This document shows, piece after piece, positions 8,508 to 19,015 of a DNA stretch of 57,586 nucleotides. Below the pieces are notes generated by a model, which made no database searches, was not told the origin of the DNA, and saw only the letters and a program-made list of their open reading frames with translations. This DNA is from Skermanella aerolata KACC 11604 (lineage in GTDB: Bacteria > Pseudomonadota > Alphaproteobacteria > Azospirillales > Azospirillaceae). A program made the translations under genes and the position numbers. Within the stretch, counting starts at the first letter, position 1. Each line of letters opens with the position of its first letter. The stretch covers positions 1 through 57,586 of the forward strand of contig NZ_AVFK01000040.1 of NCBI RefSeq assembly GCF_000936425.1, read 5' to 3'.

Positions 8508-11500
8508 ATGCGTATCGTCCTGGACATGCAGTCCCGCCAGTCGCCGAGCCGCGTTCGCGGCATCGGGCGCTATTCCCTGGCCCTTGCCCGCAACTTGGCG
8601 AAGCTTGCGACCGGTCACGAAGTCATCGTCGCCGTCAACGGGTCGCTTGCCGAAACGGTCGATTCCGTCCGCGCCGATTTCGACGGGCTGGTGCCTGCCG
8701 AGCGGATCGTCACGTGGTCGCAGCCGGGCAATGTCGGTTTCGTCACCGGCGACAGCCGCTGGCGCGCCCGTGCCGCCGAGCGCCTGCGCGAGCGGTTCCT
8801 GGAGTCGCTGCGGCCCGACATCGTGCATGTGACCAGCCTGTTCGAGGGGCTGGGCGACGATATCAGCACGTCCATCGGCGAGGTTTCCACCGACATCGCG
8901 ACGGCGGTCACGCTGTACGACCTGATCCCGATGGTCCGGCGGGACGTCTATCTCGCCAACCCCGCCGTCGCCGACTGGTACGAGCGCAAGCTGGCATCGC
9001 TGCGGCGAGCCGACCTGTGGCTGGCGATCTCCGACCACACGAGGCGGGAGGGGATCGAACTGCTGGGACTGCCGGAGGACCGGGTGCGGTCGATCTCCTC
9101 GGCGGTCGATCCGATGTTCCGCCCAGTCAAGCCGGTGGACGAGGCGGCGCTGCGGCGGCGCTACGGCCTGGACAAGCCGTTCATCCTGTATACCGCGACG
9201 ATCGAGCCCCATAAGAACGTCGACGGGCTGTTCGCCGCCTTCGCCAAGCTTCCGGCGGATCTGCGCCGCGGCCATAAGCTCGCCATCGTCTGCCGGATCG
9301 ACGATCACAACCTGGCGCGCCTCCGGGCGGCGGCCGGACGCGCCGGTCTTCGCGCCGACGACTACGTGATCACCGGCTACGTCCCGGACGAAGACCTGCT
9401 GGAACTCTACGCGATCTGCCGGCTCTTCGTCTTTCCGTCGCTGCATGAAGGGTTCGGACTGCCGGCGCTGGAGGCGATGGCCTGCGGCGCCCCGGTGATC
9501 GCGTCCAATTCCACCAGCCTGCCGGAAGTGATCGGCCGCGACGACGCGCTGTTCGATCCAGGGTCGCCGGACGCGATATCCCGCGCCATGGCGCGGGTAC
9601 TCGGGGACGAGGGGTTGCGGGACGACCTCGGCAGGCACGGGCTTGCCCGCGCCAAGCTGTTCAGCTGGGAGAACACCGCCCGCAAGACGCTGGACGCCTT
9701 CGAGGAGCTGCACGACCGGCGGCTGGCCGAAGGAAGCCGGAGCGTGCCGGTCTCATGGCAGAGGCGTCCCCGGCTGGCCTTCGTGGGACCGCTGAAGCCG
9801 GCTGTCGGCCGCTTCTCCGACCACGCGTCCGCCGTTCTGCCGGAACTGGCCCGGTACTACGACATCGAATGCATCGTGCGGCAGGACACCGTGGAGGACG
9901 GGTTCGCCCGGTCCAACCTGCCGATCCGGCCGGCGGAGTGGTTCGCGGACAACGGCGCGCATTACGACCGCGTGGTCTATCAGCTGGGAGACGACGCCGA
10001 CCTGTTCTCCTGGGTGCCCGACCTGCTGCGGCGCTGGCCCGGCACGGTCGCCCTGCACGACAGTCGCCTCGGCGCCGCACTCTCGCGCCTGCCGGCAACG
10101 GACGACCGGCCGGAGCCCTGGACTGCGGAGTTGTACCGGTCCCACGGCTGGACCGCCGTGGTGGAACGGCTGCGCGCGAAGGACTCCGGCGAGATCGTGT
10201 CGAAGTATCCGTGCGACGGTTCGATCGCGGAATTCGCCACCGGCGTCATTCCTCTTTATGGGCGCGAGGATCAGGCCCCGTCCCGCATCGCCGAGCTGTA
10301 CCGCGACGCCCTGGAAGATCATGCCGCGAACTCCCGTCTAGCGCGGCTGGACCGGCTGACCGACGATATCCTGGCGGTCGCGACGACGGATCGGCCCGCA
10401 CCGGCGGATTGGGAACAGGTGCTGGCCTGCGCGGCCGAAAACCTGCCTGCGGCGACCGAAACCCGCCAGTTCCTGATCGACGTGTCGGAACTCGTGCAGC
10501 GCGATGCCGGGACCGGCATCCAGCGGGTGACCAAGAACATCGCGATCAAGCTGCTGGAGAAACCGCCGGCCGGGTTCCGGGTCGAGCCGGTGTACGACGA
10601 CGGCACAGGCGTCTTCCGGTATGCCCGTGCCCTGACGGCGAAGCTGATCGGGTATTCCGGGCCGGCTTTCCAGGACGACCTGATCGACACGCGGCCGGGC
10701 GACGTGCTGCTGGGCCTGGACCTGGTGGCGCACCAGATCGAGGGGCGGCGCGAGGTCAATCGCCGGCTGCGGAACCGGGGCGTGCGCGTCTTCTACGTCG
10801 TCTACGACCTGCTTCCGGTCCTGCGGCCGGAGTGGTTCCCGCCGTTCCCGCTGTTCCGCACCTGGCTTCAGGCGATCGCGTCAGAGGCCGACGGTCTTAT
10901 CTGCATATCGCGCTCGGTGGCGCAGCAGTTCCTGTCCTATGTACGGCAACTGGAAGTCAGCCGGTTCACGCCGCTGCGCGTCGGGCACTTCCATCTCGGC
11001 GGCGACATCGATACCGGGGCCGGCGAGGCGTCGGACGAGGTGAAGGCCCTGCTGAAGCGGCCTACCCGCAAGTTCCTGGTTGTCGGCACGGTCGAGCCCC
11101 GCAAGGGCCATGCCCAGTGCCTTGCCGCCTTCGAGGAGCTTTGGGCCGCCGGCAAGGACATCGACCTCGTCCTGGTCGGCAAGCAGGGCTGGATGGTCGA
11201 CGAGCTGGCCGAGCGGATGCGCAACCACGCGGAGGCGGGCAAGCGGCTCCACTGGCTCGGCAAGGCATCGGACGCCGATCTCAACGCCCTCTACGAGAAC
11301 TGCACGGCGTTGCTCGCCATGTCGCAGGACGAAGGCTTCGGGCTGCCGCTGATCGAAGCCGCCAAGCATGGGCTGCCGATCCTGGCGCGCGACATCCTCG
11401 TGTTCCGCGAGATCGCCGGGGAGCACGCGGCCTATTTCTCAGGCTCGGGCGGAAGCGACTTCGCTTCGGCGCTGTCGGCCTGGATCGACCGTCACGAGCG

Positions 11501-11771
11501 GGGCGAGGTCGCGGATTCGGGCGCCATGCCGTGGCTTACCTGGGCCGGTTCCGCCGAGCGGCTGGTCGACGTCGTGCTGCATGGAAGCTGGGATGCCACC
11601 TGGGTTCCGGGGCAGGCCGAGGAGGAGCGCGCCGAGACCGAGATGGCGGAGGAACAGGCCGGCGACGGGAAAATCGCCGAGGCCGGAATCGCCGGCGCCT
11701 TCACCGCCGACGTCGAGGCTTCGGATCCGGAGGAGACGCTTGAGCCGCCGCGATTGTCGAGGCAGGCCTGA
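8508..11771 (+). CDS. Large glycosyltransferase with two complete GT4 domains
   Basis: Polymerase-sized glycosyltransferase, 1087 residues, with a clear GGGAG site eight bases before the ATG. Domain 1 (about 1-410) is a complete GT4 enzyme with DMQSRQSPSRVRGIGRYS at the N-terminus and the E-x7-E pair at E314/E322 (HEGFGLPALEA). Domain 3 (about 685-1050) is a second GT4 with E942/E950 (DEGFGLPLIEA). Between them, residues about 425-690 start with AFVGPLKPAVGRFSDHAS, which resembles only the N-terminal Rossmann half of another GT4. The C-terminal 40 residues are acidic and low in complexity. Proteins of this layout (for example WbdA) make repeating units with two linkages, so this may be the main chain polymerase. 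Sugar specificity is unknown; GDP-D-rhamnose from the next two genes is a plausible donor. Confidence 0.88.
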   Translation: MRIVLDMQSRQSPSRVRGIGRYSLALARNLAKLATGHEVIVAVNGSLAETVDSVRADFDGLVPAERIVTWSQPGNVGFVTGDSRWRARAAERLRERFLESLRPDIVHVTSLFEGLGDDISTSIGEVSTDIATAVTLYDLIPMVRRDVYLANPAVADWYERKLASLRRADLWLAISDHTRREGIELLGLPEDRVRSISSAVDPMFRPVKPVDEAALRRRYGLDKPFILYTATIEPHKNVDGLFAAFAKLPADLRRGHKLAIVCRIDDHNLARLRAAAGRAGLRADDYVITGYVPDEDLLELYAICRLFVFPSLHEGFGLPALEAMACGAPVIASNSTSLPEVIGRDDALFDPGSPDAISRAMARVLGDEGLRDDLGRHGLARAKLFSWENTARKTLDAFEELHDRRLAEGSRSVPVSWQRRPRLAFVGPLKPAVGRFSDHASAVLPELARYYDIECIVRQDTVEDGFARSNLPIRPAEWFADNGAHYDRVVYQLGDDADLFSWVPDLLRRWPGTVALHDSRLGAALSRLPATDDRPEPWTAELYRSHGWTAVVERLRAKDSGEIVSKYPCDGSIAEFATGVIPLYGREDQAPSRIAELYRDALEDHAANSRLARLDRLTDDILAVATTDRPAPADWEQVLACAAENLPAATETRQFLIDVSELVQRDAGTGIQRVTKNIAIKLLEKPPAGFRVEPVYDDGTGVFRYARALTAKLIGYSGPAFQDDLIDTRPGDVLLGLDLVAHQIEGRREVNRRLRNRGVRVFYVVYDLLPVLRPEWFPPFPLFRTWLQAIASEADGLICISRSVAQQFLSYVRQLEVSRFTPLRVGHFHLGGDIDTGAGEASDEVKALLKRPTRKFLVVGTVEPRKGHAQCLAAFEELWAAGKDIDLVLVGKQGWMVDELAERMRNHAEAGKRLHWLGKASDADLNALYENCTALLAMSQDEGFGLPLIEAAKHGLPILARDILVFREIAGEHAAYFSGSGGSDFASALSAWIDRHERGEVADSGAMPWLTWAGSAERLVDVVLHGSWDATWVPGQAEEERAETEMAEEQAGDGKIAEAGIAGAFTADVEASDPEETLEPPRLSRQA

Positions 11772-13116
<1,345 letters not shown>

Positions 13117-13118
13117 GA

Positions 13119-14129
13119 ATGGTCGTGGCCCTGAAGGACATGCCCCTGAAAGTGCTGGTGACGGGGGCCGGCGGCTTCGTCGGCCATCACCTGATCGCCG
13201 CCTTGGACAAGGTACTGGCTCCGGGAAGCGAGATCGTCGCCGGCTATTCCAAGGCGACGGCAAGCGCCCCGGTGCAAGGCGAAGGCGTCGCTACCCGCAT
13301 CGGCGTCCGCGCCGTCGGGCTGGACGTGACCGACGATGTCCAGGTGAGCGGCGTCCTCAGGGCCGAGCGGCCGACTCATGTCGTGCATCTTGCCGCGATC
13401 GCCGCCGTTACGGCGGCGACCCGCGATCCGCGCATGACCTGGAACGTCAACCTGAACGGCACTCTCAACATCGCCCTCTCGGTGCGGGCGGAGTGTCCGG
13501 AATGCCGGATCGTCTTCAGCGGCAGTTCCGAGATCTACGGCGCCAGCTTCAAGGCCGGCCTGCCGCTCGACGAGTCGTCGGAACTCCAGCCGGTCAACCC
13601 CTATGCCAGCAGCAAGGCCGCGGCCGACCTGATGCTGGGGCAGATGGCCCGGCAAGGACTGAAGGCCATAAGGCTGCGGCCGTTCAACCACACGGGTCCG
13701 GGACAGAGCGAGGACTTCGCGATACCGTCCTTCGCGGCGCAGATCGCCCGGATCGAGCGGGGGCTGAGCGAGCCGGCGATTCGGGTAGGGTCGCTGGACG
13801 CCATGCGCGATTTCCTGGATGTCCACGACGTCGTCGATGCCTATGTCGCCGCGGTGCTGCGGGCCGACGACCTGCCCGTGGGATGCGTGATGAACCTGGC
13901 GTCGGGCCAACCCCGCCGGATCGGCGACATGCTCGACAGCCTGCTGGCGATGTCGGATACGCGGATCGAGGTGACGCCGGACCCGGCGCGCTTCCGGCCC
14001 AGCGATACTCCCCTGGTGGTCGGTGACAGCAGCCGGGCGCATGCCTTGCTCGGCTGGCAGCCGCGGCGGGATATCGAAGATACTCTCCGCTCCGTTCTCG
14101 ACTACTGGCGCACCCGCGTCGTCGCCTGA
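13119..14129 (+). CDS. rmd: GDP-6-deoxy-D-mannose reductase (GDP-D-rhamnose synthase)
   Basis: Extended SDR enzyme expected to reduce the 4-keto intermediate made by Gmd to GDP-D-rhamnose. From the ATG at 13119 it has 336 residues; starts at 13125 (GTG) and 13140 (ATG) are also possible and none has an ideal ribosome-binding site. The glycine-rich loop is VTGAGGFVGHHL (about 14-25), the active-site serine region is SGSSEIYG and the catalytic pair is Y162/K166 in NPYASSKAAAD. The alternative that it is an epimerase-reductase making GDP-L-fucose is less likely, because the Rmd-like PFNHTGPGQ motif is present. It is immediately downstream of gmd in what must be a two-gene operon. Confidence 0.88.
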   Translation: MVVALKDMPLKVLVTGAGGFVGHHLIAALDKVLAPGSEIVAGYSKATASAPVQGEGVATRIGVRAVGLDVTDDVQVSGVLRAERPTHVVHLAAIAAVTAATRDPRMTWNVNLNGTLNIALSVRAECPECRIVFSGSSEIYGASFKAGLPLDESSELQPVNPYASSKAAADLMLGQMARQGLKAIRLRPFNHTGPGQSEDFAIPSFAAQIARIERGLSEPAIRVGSLDAMRDFLDVHDVVDAYVAAVLRADDLPVGCVMNLASGQPRRIGDMLDSLLAMSDTRIEVTPDPARFRPSDTPLVVGDSSRAHALLGWQPRRDIEDTLRSVLDYWRTRVVA

Positions 14130-14163
14130 AGGTGCGTGACCGCCTGGAAGCGGTCGCGCACCT
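14130..14163. terminator. Long hairpin between convergent genes
   Basis: A 14-base stem (AGGTGCGTGACCGC against GCGGTCGCGCACCT, one wobble pair) with the six-base loop ctggaa lies entirely in the 48-base gap between rmd and the convergent minus-strand gene. It has no T run on either side. It may be a bidirectional hairpin that blocks read-through or stabilises mRNA ends rather than a textbook intrinsic terminator. Confidence 0.65.
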
Positions 14164-14177
14164 GCGAGTCCATGATA

Positions 14178-15485
14178 TCAGCGGGTGACGGTACCGGCGG
14201 TCGCGAGCTGCCGGATCACGGCGGCCAGCTGGTCGCGTGCGGTGACCGCCATCGCCTTTCCGGTGCTGTCGCTTTCATGGATGAACGTCGTGAAGATGCG
14301 CGCCTTGTTGATGTAGTAGAGGTGCCGGAACTCGGTCGTGCGATCCGGCGTCGCGCAGGCGGCTTCACCGGTCCGCAGAGTGATCTCGCGCAGGTTTTCG
14401 ACCGGCCCCAGGGACGAGCTGAACTTGCCGGAGCAGCTGTTTCTCAGCACATCCACATAGGAATCAGTCAGTTCCACGAGGCTGCGGTTGTCGATGATGC
14501 TGATCTCCCGGATGCCGCCGAACACCGGCCCGTATTTCCAGGCGAATGTCGCCGGGCGCTGATCCGGGGCGACCCGCTCCATCGACACCGGCACGATGCC
14601 GGCCATGCCGGCCGCCGACAGCAGGCTGACGAGCGCGTCCGGCAGTGCCGGCCCGATGATGGGATTGACAGCCGGTGCGGCTGACGGTGCCGGCACCGGC
14701 GCGGGTGTCGCGGCCGATTCGGCGGGTAGCGGGGCGGCCGTGCGCGGCAGCGCCGCGAGCTGCATCGGGGCCAGCGAGGGATCTGGCAGGATTTCGATCT
14801 CCGCCGCCGGCGGAACCGGGTCGGCTGCCGGTTCCGGAGTCGCCGACATCATCGGCGCCGGAGTCGGGGCAGGCGTTTGGGCAGGCGTTGGAGCAGAAGC
14901 TGGGGCAGGCGTCGCGAGAGGCAGGATCGGCGGTGCGGCGGCTGGCTGGACCTTAGCTACCGAGCCGCCGTCGCTGTCGACGCAGGTAGTGAGGTCGGCC
15001 AGCGCCCTGCCGCTTCCGCGCAGATTGACCGTTATCTTCAGTTCCGGATTGTCGACCGCGAGCGTGCTGCCCCGCCGCAGCGACTCGAAGAAGCCCTGGT
15101 CCTTGCCCATCGTGATCGCCATGGCCGACGGGCGGGTGACCAAGCCCGAGCTCTGCCGCGTCTCCTTGCCGTCGATCGTCAATCTGGTCGGCAGGACCGA
15201 TTTCGTCTTGAGCTTGTCGGATGCGAGTCCGACGAGGACGATGACTTCACCGGCCTTGTTCCGGGCGATCAGCAGGGCATGTCCATTGTCGAACCGCGTT
15301 CCGGCGGCGCAGTAGTCGAAACCGCCGCTATCCTTATTAACCGCCGTGATCGACCAGTCCTCGGTCGGATTGGCCGGCTTCGATACCGCTGGTCTGGACG
15401 CCACCTTATCGGCGGCGGCCACCGGCGCGGCGGCGATGCCGAACGCAACGCTCAGGCCGGCTGTCCAAATCATCCAGTGCTTCAT
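14178..15485 (-). CDS. Secreted two-domain protein of unknown function
   Basis: I do not recognise a family with certainty. The 435-residue product starts with a clear signal peptide (MKHWMIWTAGLSVAFGI, probable cleavage after APVAAA). The first globular part, about residues 40-165, contains DYCAAGTRFDNGHALLIAR and resembles small periplasmic domains of the invasion-associated locus B type. A proline/alanine/threonine-rich linker of about 90 residues follows. The second part (about 270-435) has two cysteines (NSCSGKF and EAACATP) and the sequence RHLYYINKARIFTTFI. It is the last gene of an operon with the lipoprotein hydrolase (36-base gap) and the ligase, so an envelope role is likely. Confidence 0.75.
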   Translation of the reverse strand: MKHWMIWTAGLSVAFGIAAAPVAAADKVASRPAVSKPANPTEDWSITAVNKDSGGFDYCAAGTRFDNGHALLIARNKAGEVIVLVGLASDKLKTKSVLPTRLTIDGKETRQSSGLVTRPSAMAITMGKDQGFFESLRRGSTLAVDNPELKITVNLRGSGRALADLTTCVDSDGGSVAKVQPAAAPPILPLATPAPASAPTPAQTPAPTPAPMMSATPEPAADPVPPAAEIEILPDPSLAPMQLAALPRTAAPLPAESAATPAPVPAPSAAPAVNPIIGPALPDALVSLLSAAGMAGIVPVSMERVAPDQRPATFAWKYGPVFGGIREISIIDNRSLVELTDSYVDVLRNSCSGKFSSSLGPVENLREITLRTGEAACATPDRTTEFRHLYYINKARIFTTFIHESDSTGKAMAVTARDQLAAVIRQLATAGTVTR

Positions 15486-15521
15486 AACATTGCTTTCTAA
15501 GGTGCCATCGGTTTGGAGGGA

Positions 15522-16418
15522 TCAACGCGCAGGGACGGGTGCTGCCGCAGGGCCGTCCGCGCCTGGGCATGCCGGGATCCGATCCAGCAGGGCCGGCCAG
15601 TTTTCGAGCCACCCCGAGTCGTGGGAAGCGCCGGCGATCGTGACGATGCGGATGCAGCCGCCGGGCGGAGACCGCCTGGCGAAGGAATCGGCGATCAGCC
15701 GCGGCACGATCCTGTCGTTCGCCCCGACGAGATGAAGCTGGGGAACGGCAGCCAGACGTGCAGCCGAATCGATCGGGTCGAGAGATCCCAGGAGCGGAGA
15801 GACCCGGTGATGTGATGTCCAGACGCCATGCGCGACGTTGCCGGCGACCGTGACGACCGCCGCGACGTCGGAACGGCGCGCGGCCAGCAGAACGGCGAGA
15901 CCGCCGCCGCCGGAGTAGCCGATCAGCGTGAGCCGCCGCCGGGTAGAGGGGGGAAGAGTGCGGTCGATCGCTTCGTCCAGCGAGGCGACCACCGATTCGG
16001 CGAACCGCTGGGAGGTCCAGAACGGAACGCCGCACGAGTCGCGGGTACCGGTCGGGCGGAACTGGCAGGGACGCGCCAGATACAGGACGCTAGGGGCCCT
16101 GTCCGCTGCCGCCAGACGCAGGGCGACCGGGTTCAGCGGCGTCGGGTCGCTGGAAGGATCGGTGGTGGTTTCCCACGCGTAGCCGTCACCTTCTATATAG
16201 ACGTCCACATCGTAGGCGCTCGAAGCCTCCCCCGGCGGAGCGAAGCGCGACCATGTCGTCAGGGCGAATCCCCGGCTGCGCAGGGTGCCCCTGGACAATC
16301 CGCCCCGGCTTGCGATCTCTCCCGCCGAGGAACTGCGCTCCGCCGGAGTCGCGGTGCATCCCGCAAGATGGAGCAGGACCAGCATGCCGAGCATGGCGGC
16401 GGCAAGGACGCGCACCAT
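15522..16418 (-). CDS. Lipoprotein alpha/beta hydrolase
   Basis: Predicted serine hydrolase tethered to a membrane. Started at the ATG at 16418 it has 298 residues, with a lipoprotein signal ending in LLHLAGC (lipidated Cys21). The catalytic serine is S169 in GYSGGGG, the acid is probably in VGANDRIV and the histidine in AGASHDSGW, giving a full triad. An in-frame start at 16496 would overlap the ligase gene and put extra residues before the signal peptide, so I reject it. It lies between an O-antigen-ligase-like gene and a secreted protein gene on the same strand, so a deacylase or esterase acting on a surface glycan or lipid is a reasonable guess. Confidence 0.82.
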   Translation of the reverse strand: MVRVLAAAMLGMLVLLHLAGCTATPAERSSSAGEIASRGGLSRGTLRSRGFALTTWSRFAPPGEASSAYDVDVYIEGDGYAWETTTDPSSDPTPLNPVALRLAAADRAPSVLYLARPCQFRPTGTRDSCGVPFWTSQRFAESVVASLDEAIDRTLPPSTRRRLTLIGYSGGGGLAVLLAARRSDVAAVVTVAGNVAHGVWTSHHRVSPLLGSLDPIDSAARLAAVPQLHLVGANDRIVPRLIADSFARRSPPGGCIRIVTIAGASHDSGWLENWPALLDRIPACPGADGPAAAPVPAR

Positions 16419-16458
16419 GGGACCGGTCCGTCCAGGCGGATCGATCCGCCGGGGTGGA

Positions 16459-18606
16459 TCAATCGCGACGAAGGTCATGGAGCATCTTCCGGACATCGGG
16501 GGCCAGGGGAATCAGCCGCTCGATGCCGGCGTCCACCGCCCGCAACATGCGGGCCTGACCCAGGTTGCCCCATTCGGCCGTGGGCGCCATCGCGATGCCG
16601 GTGAACCACAGCGCTACCGGGTCGTTGGGGTTGCGGAGCAGCAGTTCGTTGCCGAAATTGATCGCGACGGCGGTGTTCTGCGACTGAACGAGCGTGCCGA
16701 GGAAGGGAGCCGCGAGGTCGGTCCGCTCCGGCATCTCCTGCCGCAGCATCATGACCTTCTGGCTCCAGGTGGGGATCTCCCACTCGCGCAGCCGGTCGAA
16801 CTGAGGGTCGCCCATTTCCGTCGCCAGCTCGTCGCGCATGATCACCGTCAGCGACTTCAGCCGGATACTGGAGGGAAGCTCCGCGACATGCCGGTCGACG
16901 GCCCGCATCAGGGCTTCGAACCAGTAGACTTCGCTCGCGGTGAACGCGGCGCCGGTCCTGCCCTTGGCCGCCAGACGGTTGGTCAGGTCCAGCGTCAGCC
17001 ACCAGAGATGCATGCCGCCCTGCCCATGGTCGGACAGCAGCCAGGGCGGCAGCGACCGGTCGACGGCACCGCCGGTCCGCATGTTCGCGAGGACGCGCTG
17101 GGCATCGAGGGCCAGCCGCACGGTCATCACGGATGCGGTCACCAGCACCAGCCCGGCAAGCGCCGCCACTCCCGCATGGAGGAAGCGCTTGTAGTGGTTC
17201 GCGGGCGAGTGCCCGTCGCGGCTCCGGGATGTGCGGGGCAGGCCGCCGGCGGTCGCCGCCAGTGCCGCCGCCTGGAAGGGAACCGCTTCCGGCAGGGTGA
17301 ACCAGGCCGCGAGCAGGCCCGCCACGACGACCCAGACGGCGCACAGGACCACGTGGGACCGGCGGCGGGCGCACAGGATAGCGGTGACCGGAAGCGCCAG
17401 CAGCAGCAGGCCGCCCGGCAAGCCGGTCGAGATCGTCGCTTCCAGGTACGAGTTATGGGTGTGGAAGGCCCCGCCGCCCATGATGTCCAGGCTGGGTTGC
17501 CATGTCTCGCTGTCCACGCGGATGTCGCGGACATGTTCGAGGAACCGGTAGAGGATATCGTTGTACGAGCCCCATCCCGATCCGTGCAGCAGCAGCCATG
17601 GGTCGGCGCGCAGCGCCTCCAGCGCCACGCGAATCATTTCCCACCGCGAAAGGGGCGATTCGAGGCTGTACGATTTACCGAGCCAGTACATCCCGGCAGG
17701 GACGGCGAAGATGATGGCGGATGCCGCGGCTACCGTCGCCGCTCGCCAGATCTTCCCTGTTCCGGTCAGCCAGGAAAGCGCGGTCAAGCCGGGAATGACC
17801 AGCGCGAAGATGCCGATCGCCGTCTTGTTGGAGGACGTCACGACGATGGCGCCGCCCAGCAGCAGTGCCGCCGCAACCCGCAATCCCTCGGGGCTTGCGC
17901 ACAGGCGCCGGGCCGGCGGCAGGGGGGCGAGCAGCCGAGCGACCGCCGGCGGCCAGCGAAGCGAGGTGTCGCTTGTCACGATGGCGATCAGGAACAGGCC
18001 GAGGATCGCCGCGAATTCGGGCCAGTACACCGGACGCCAGGGAGAGCCGATCGGCTCGCTGATGTTCAGTCCCATGAGGATCGCGCCGGAAACCGCGGCC
18101 GACACGACGATCGCCCGGCGGACTAGGCGCTTCTGCCAGACCGCCAGCGTCAATGCCGTCAAGGCGGTAAGCGCCACCTGCCACAGCACTCCTTCCCCCG
18201 TTTGGGGCGGACCGATCAGCGAGCGCGCCGGAAGCGGCACCGCCAGCGAGGCGATGGCGGACCAGAGTGCGAGAGCGCCGGTAACCAGCGTCAGCGGGTG
18301 CGTCAGGGCACCTGACACGGGATAGCCGAGCATCGTCATGGCGGCGAGACATATGGTCGCGGCTCCGCCGCAGGCGAACAGGGCGGCGATCACCGGTTCC
18401 GACTGGTACCAGATGCCGAATGCCAAGGGTTGCAGCGCCGGAACGAATATGAAGAAGGACAGGCAGATGATCGTGCCGCCGAACGCGGCCAGGATGCCTT
18501 CGGTCCTGTCGCCGGAACGTGTCGCCACAAGTCTCCCACGTAGCGCCTCGTCATCCTCCGCCGGTTCGGCCGCTGGTGTATCGATGGCTTGCAGCTTACT
18601 GGACAA
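16459..18606 (-). CDS. O-antigen ligase/polymerase family membrane protein
   Basis: Large membrane protein of the Wzy_C (WaaL/Wzy) group. From the TTG at 18606, which follows AGAGGG by seven bases, it has 715 residues; a GTG just downstream in RLVATRSG and an upstream GTG are alternatives. About twelve hydrophobic segments fill the first 440 residues. The family signature HTHNSYLEATISTGLPGG lies before the last membrane spans, with a conserved histidine in the large periplasmic loop. The remaining 270 residues are soluble and look like a helical repeat region. Such proteins transfer polymerised glycan from undecaprenyl pyrophosphate to lipid A-core or to protein. The first gene of the operon with the hydrolase and the secreted protein. 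Confidence 0.83.
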   Translation of the reverse strand: MSSKLQAIDTPAAEPAEDDEALRGRLVATRSGDRTEGILAAFGGTIICLSFFIFVPALQPLAFGIWYQSEPVIAALFACGGAATICLAAMTMLGYPVSGALTHPLTLVTGALALWSAIASLAVPLPARSLIGPPQTGEGVLWQVALTALTALTLAVWQKRLVRRAIVVSAAVSGAILMGLNISEPIGSPWRPVYWPEFAAILGLFLIAIVTSDTSLRWPPAVARLLAPLPPARRLCASPEGLRVAAALLLGGAIVVTSSNKTAIGIFALVIPGLTALSWLTGTGKIWRAATVAAASAIIFAVPAGMYWLGKSYSLESPLSRWEMIRVALEALRADPWLLLHGSGWGSYNDILYRFLEHVRDIRVDSETWQPSLDIMGGGAFHTHNSYLEATISTGLPGGLLLLALPVTAILCARRRSHVVLCAVWVVVAGLLAAWFTLPEAVPFQAAALAATAGGLPRTSRSRDGHSPANHYKRFLHAGVAALAGLVLVTASVMTVRLALDAQRVLANMRTGGAVDRSLPPWLLSDHGQGGMHLWWLTLDLTNRLAAKGRTGAAFTASEVYWFEALMRAVDRHVAELPSSIRLKSLTVIMRDELATEMGDPQFDRLREWEIPTWSQKVMMLRQEMPERTDLAAPFLGTLVQSQNTAVAINFGNELLLRNPNDPVALWFTGIAMAPTAEWGNLGQARMLRAVDAGIERLIPLAPDVRKMLHDLRRD

Positions 18607-19015
18607 CCGGCAACCCTCTTGATGCGGAAGTACCGTCGGCAGTCCGGAAAGCCTGTGTCTTCCGGAGCTTCCGATAACTTCCTGAACCCGAGATGGGTGA
18701 TGGACCGGCTGCACGCCGGTTAACACCACAGACAGCGCGGTACTATCAGCGCGAGAAATAAACTTTACCTTAACGCTGATGCAGGCTGCCGTCCGGGGCG
18801 GCCGAGGCGGTGACGCTCCTAGGTTAAAAGAGAGTTTCTATTACTGGACTCTACCATATCGAGTGACGTGAAAGTCACAAATTTGCCCGGTTGTGCGATG
18901 TCGCACGCCATGGGACATATAAACCCTTGCAAGCTCTCTTTTGAATGTTTACTCCTTTCGATACGCAGTTCGAAATTTTCAGAGCTTTGCCGCATTCGCC
19001 GCAGGGGGCTAATTT
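18607..19015 (+). promoter_or_regulatory. Regulatory region of the autotransporter gene with two palindromes
   Basis: The 409-base gap separates the minus-strand ligase operon from the plus-strand autotransporter. Two inverted repeats lie in it: GTGAC-N6-GTCAC at 18863-18878 and GTGCGA-tg-TCGCAC at 18893-18906. A TATAAA box follows at 18918-18923. No good -35 hexamer sits at the usual distance, which fits a promoter needing an activator bound at one of the palindromes. An AGGGGG ribosome-binding site is at about 19003-19008. Which regulator binds is unknown. Confidence 0.45.
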
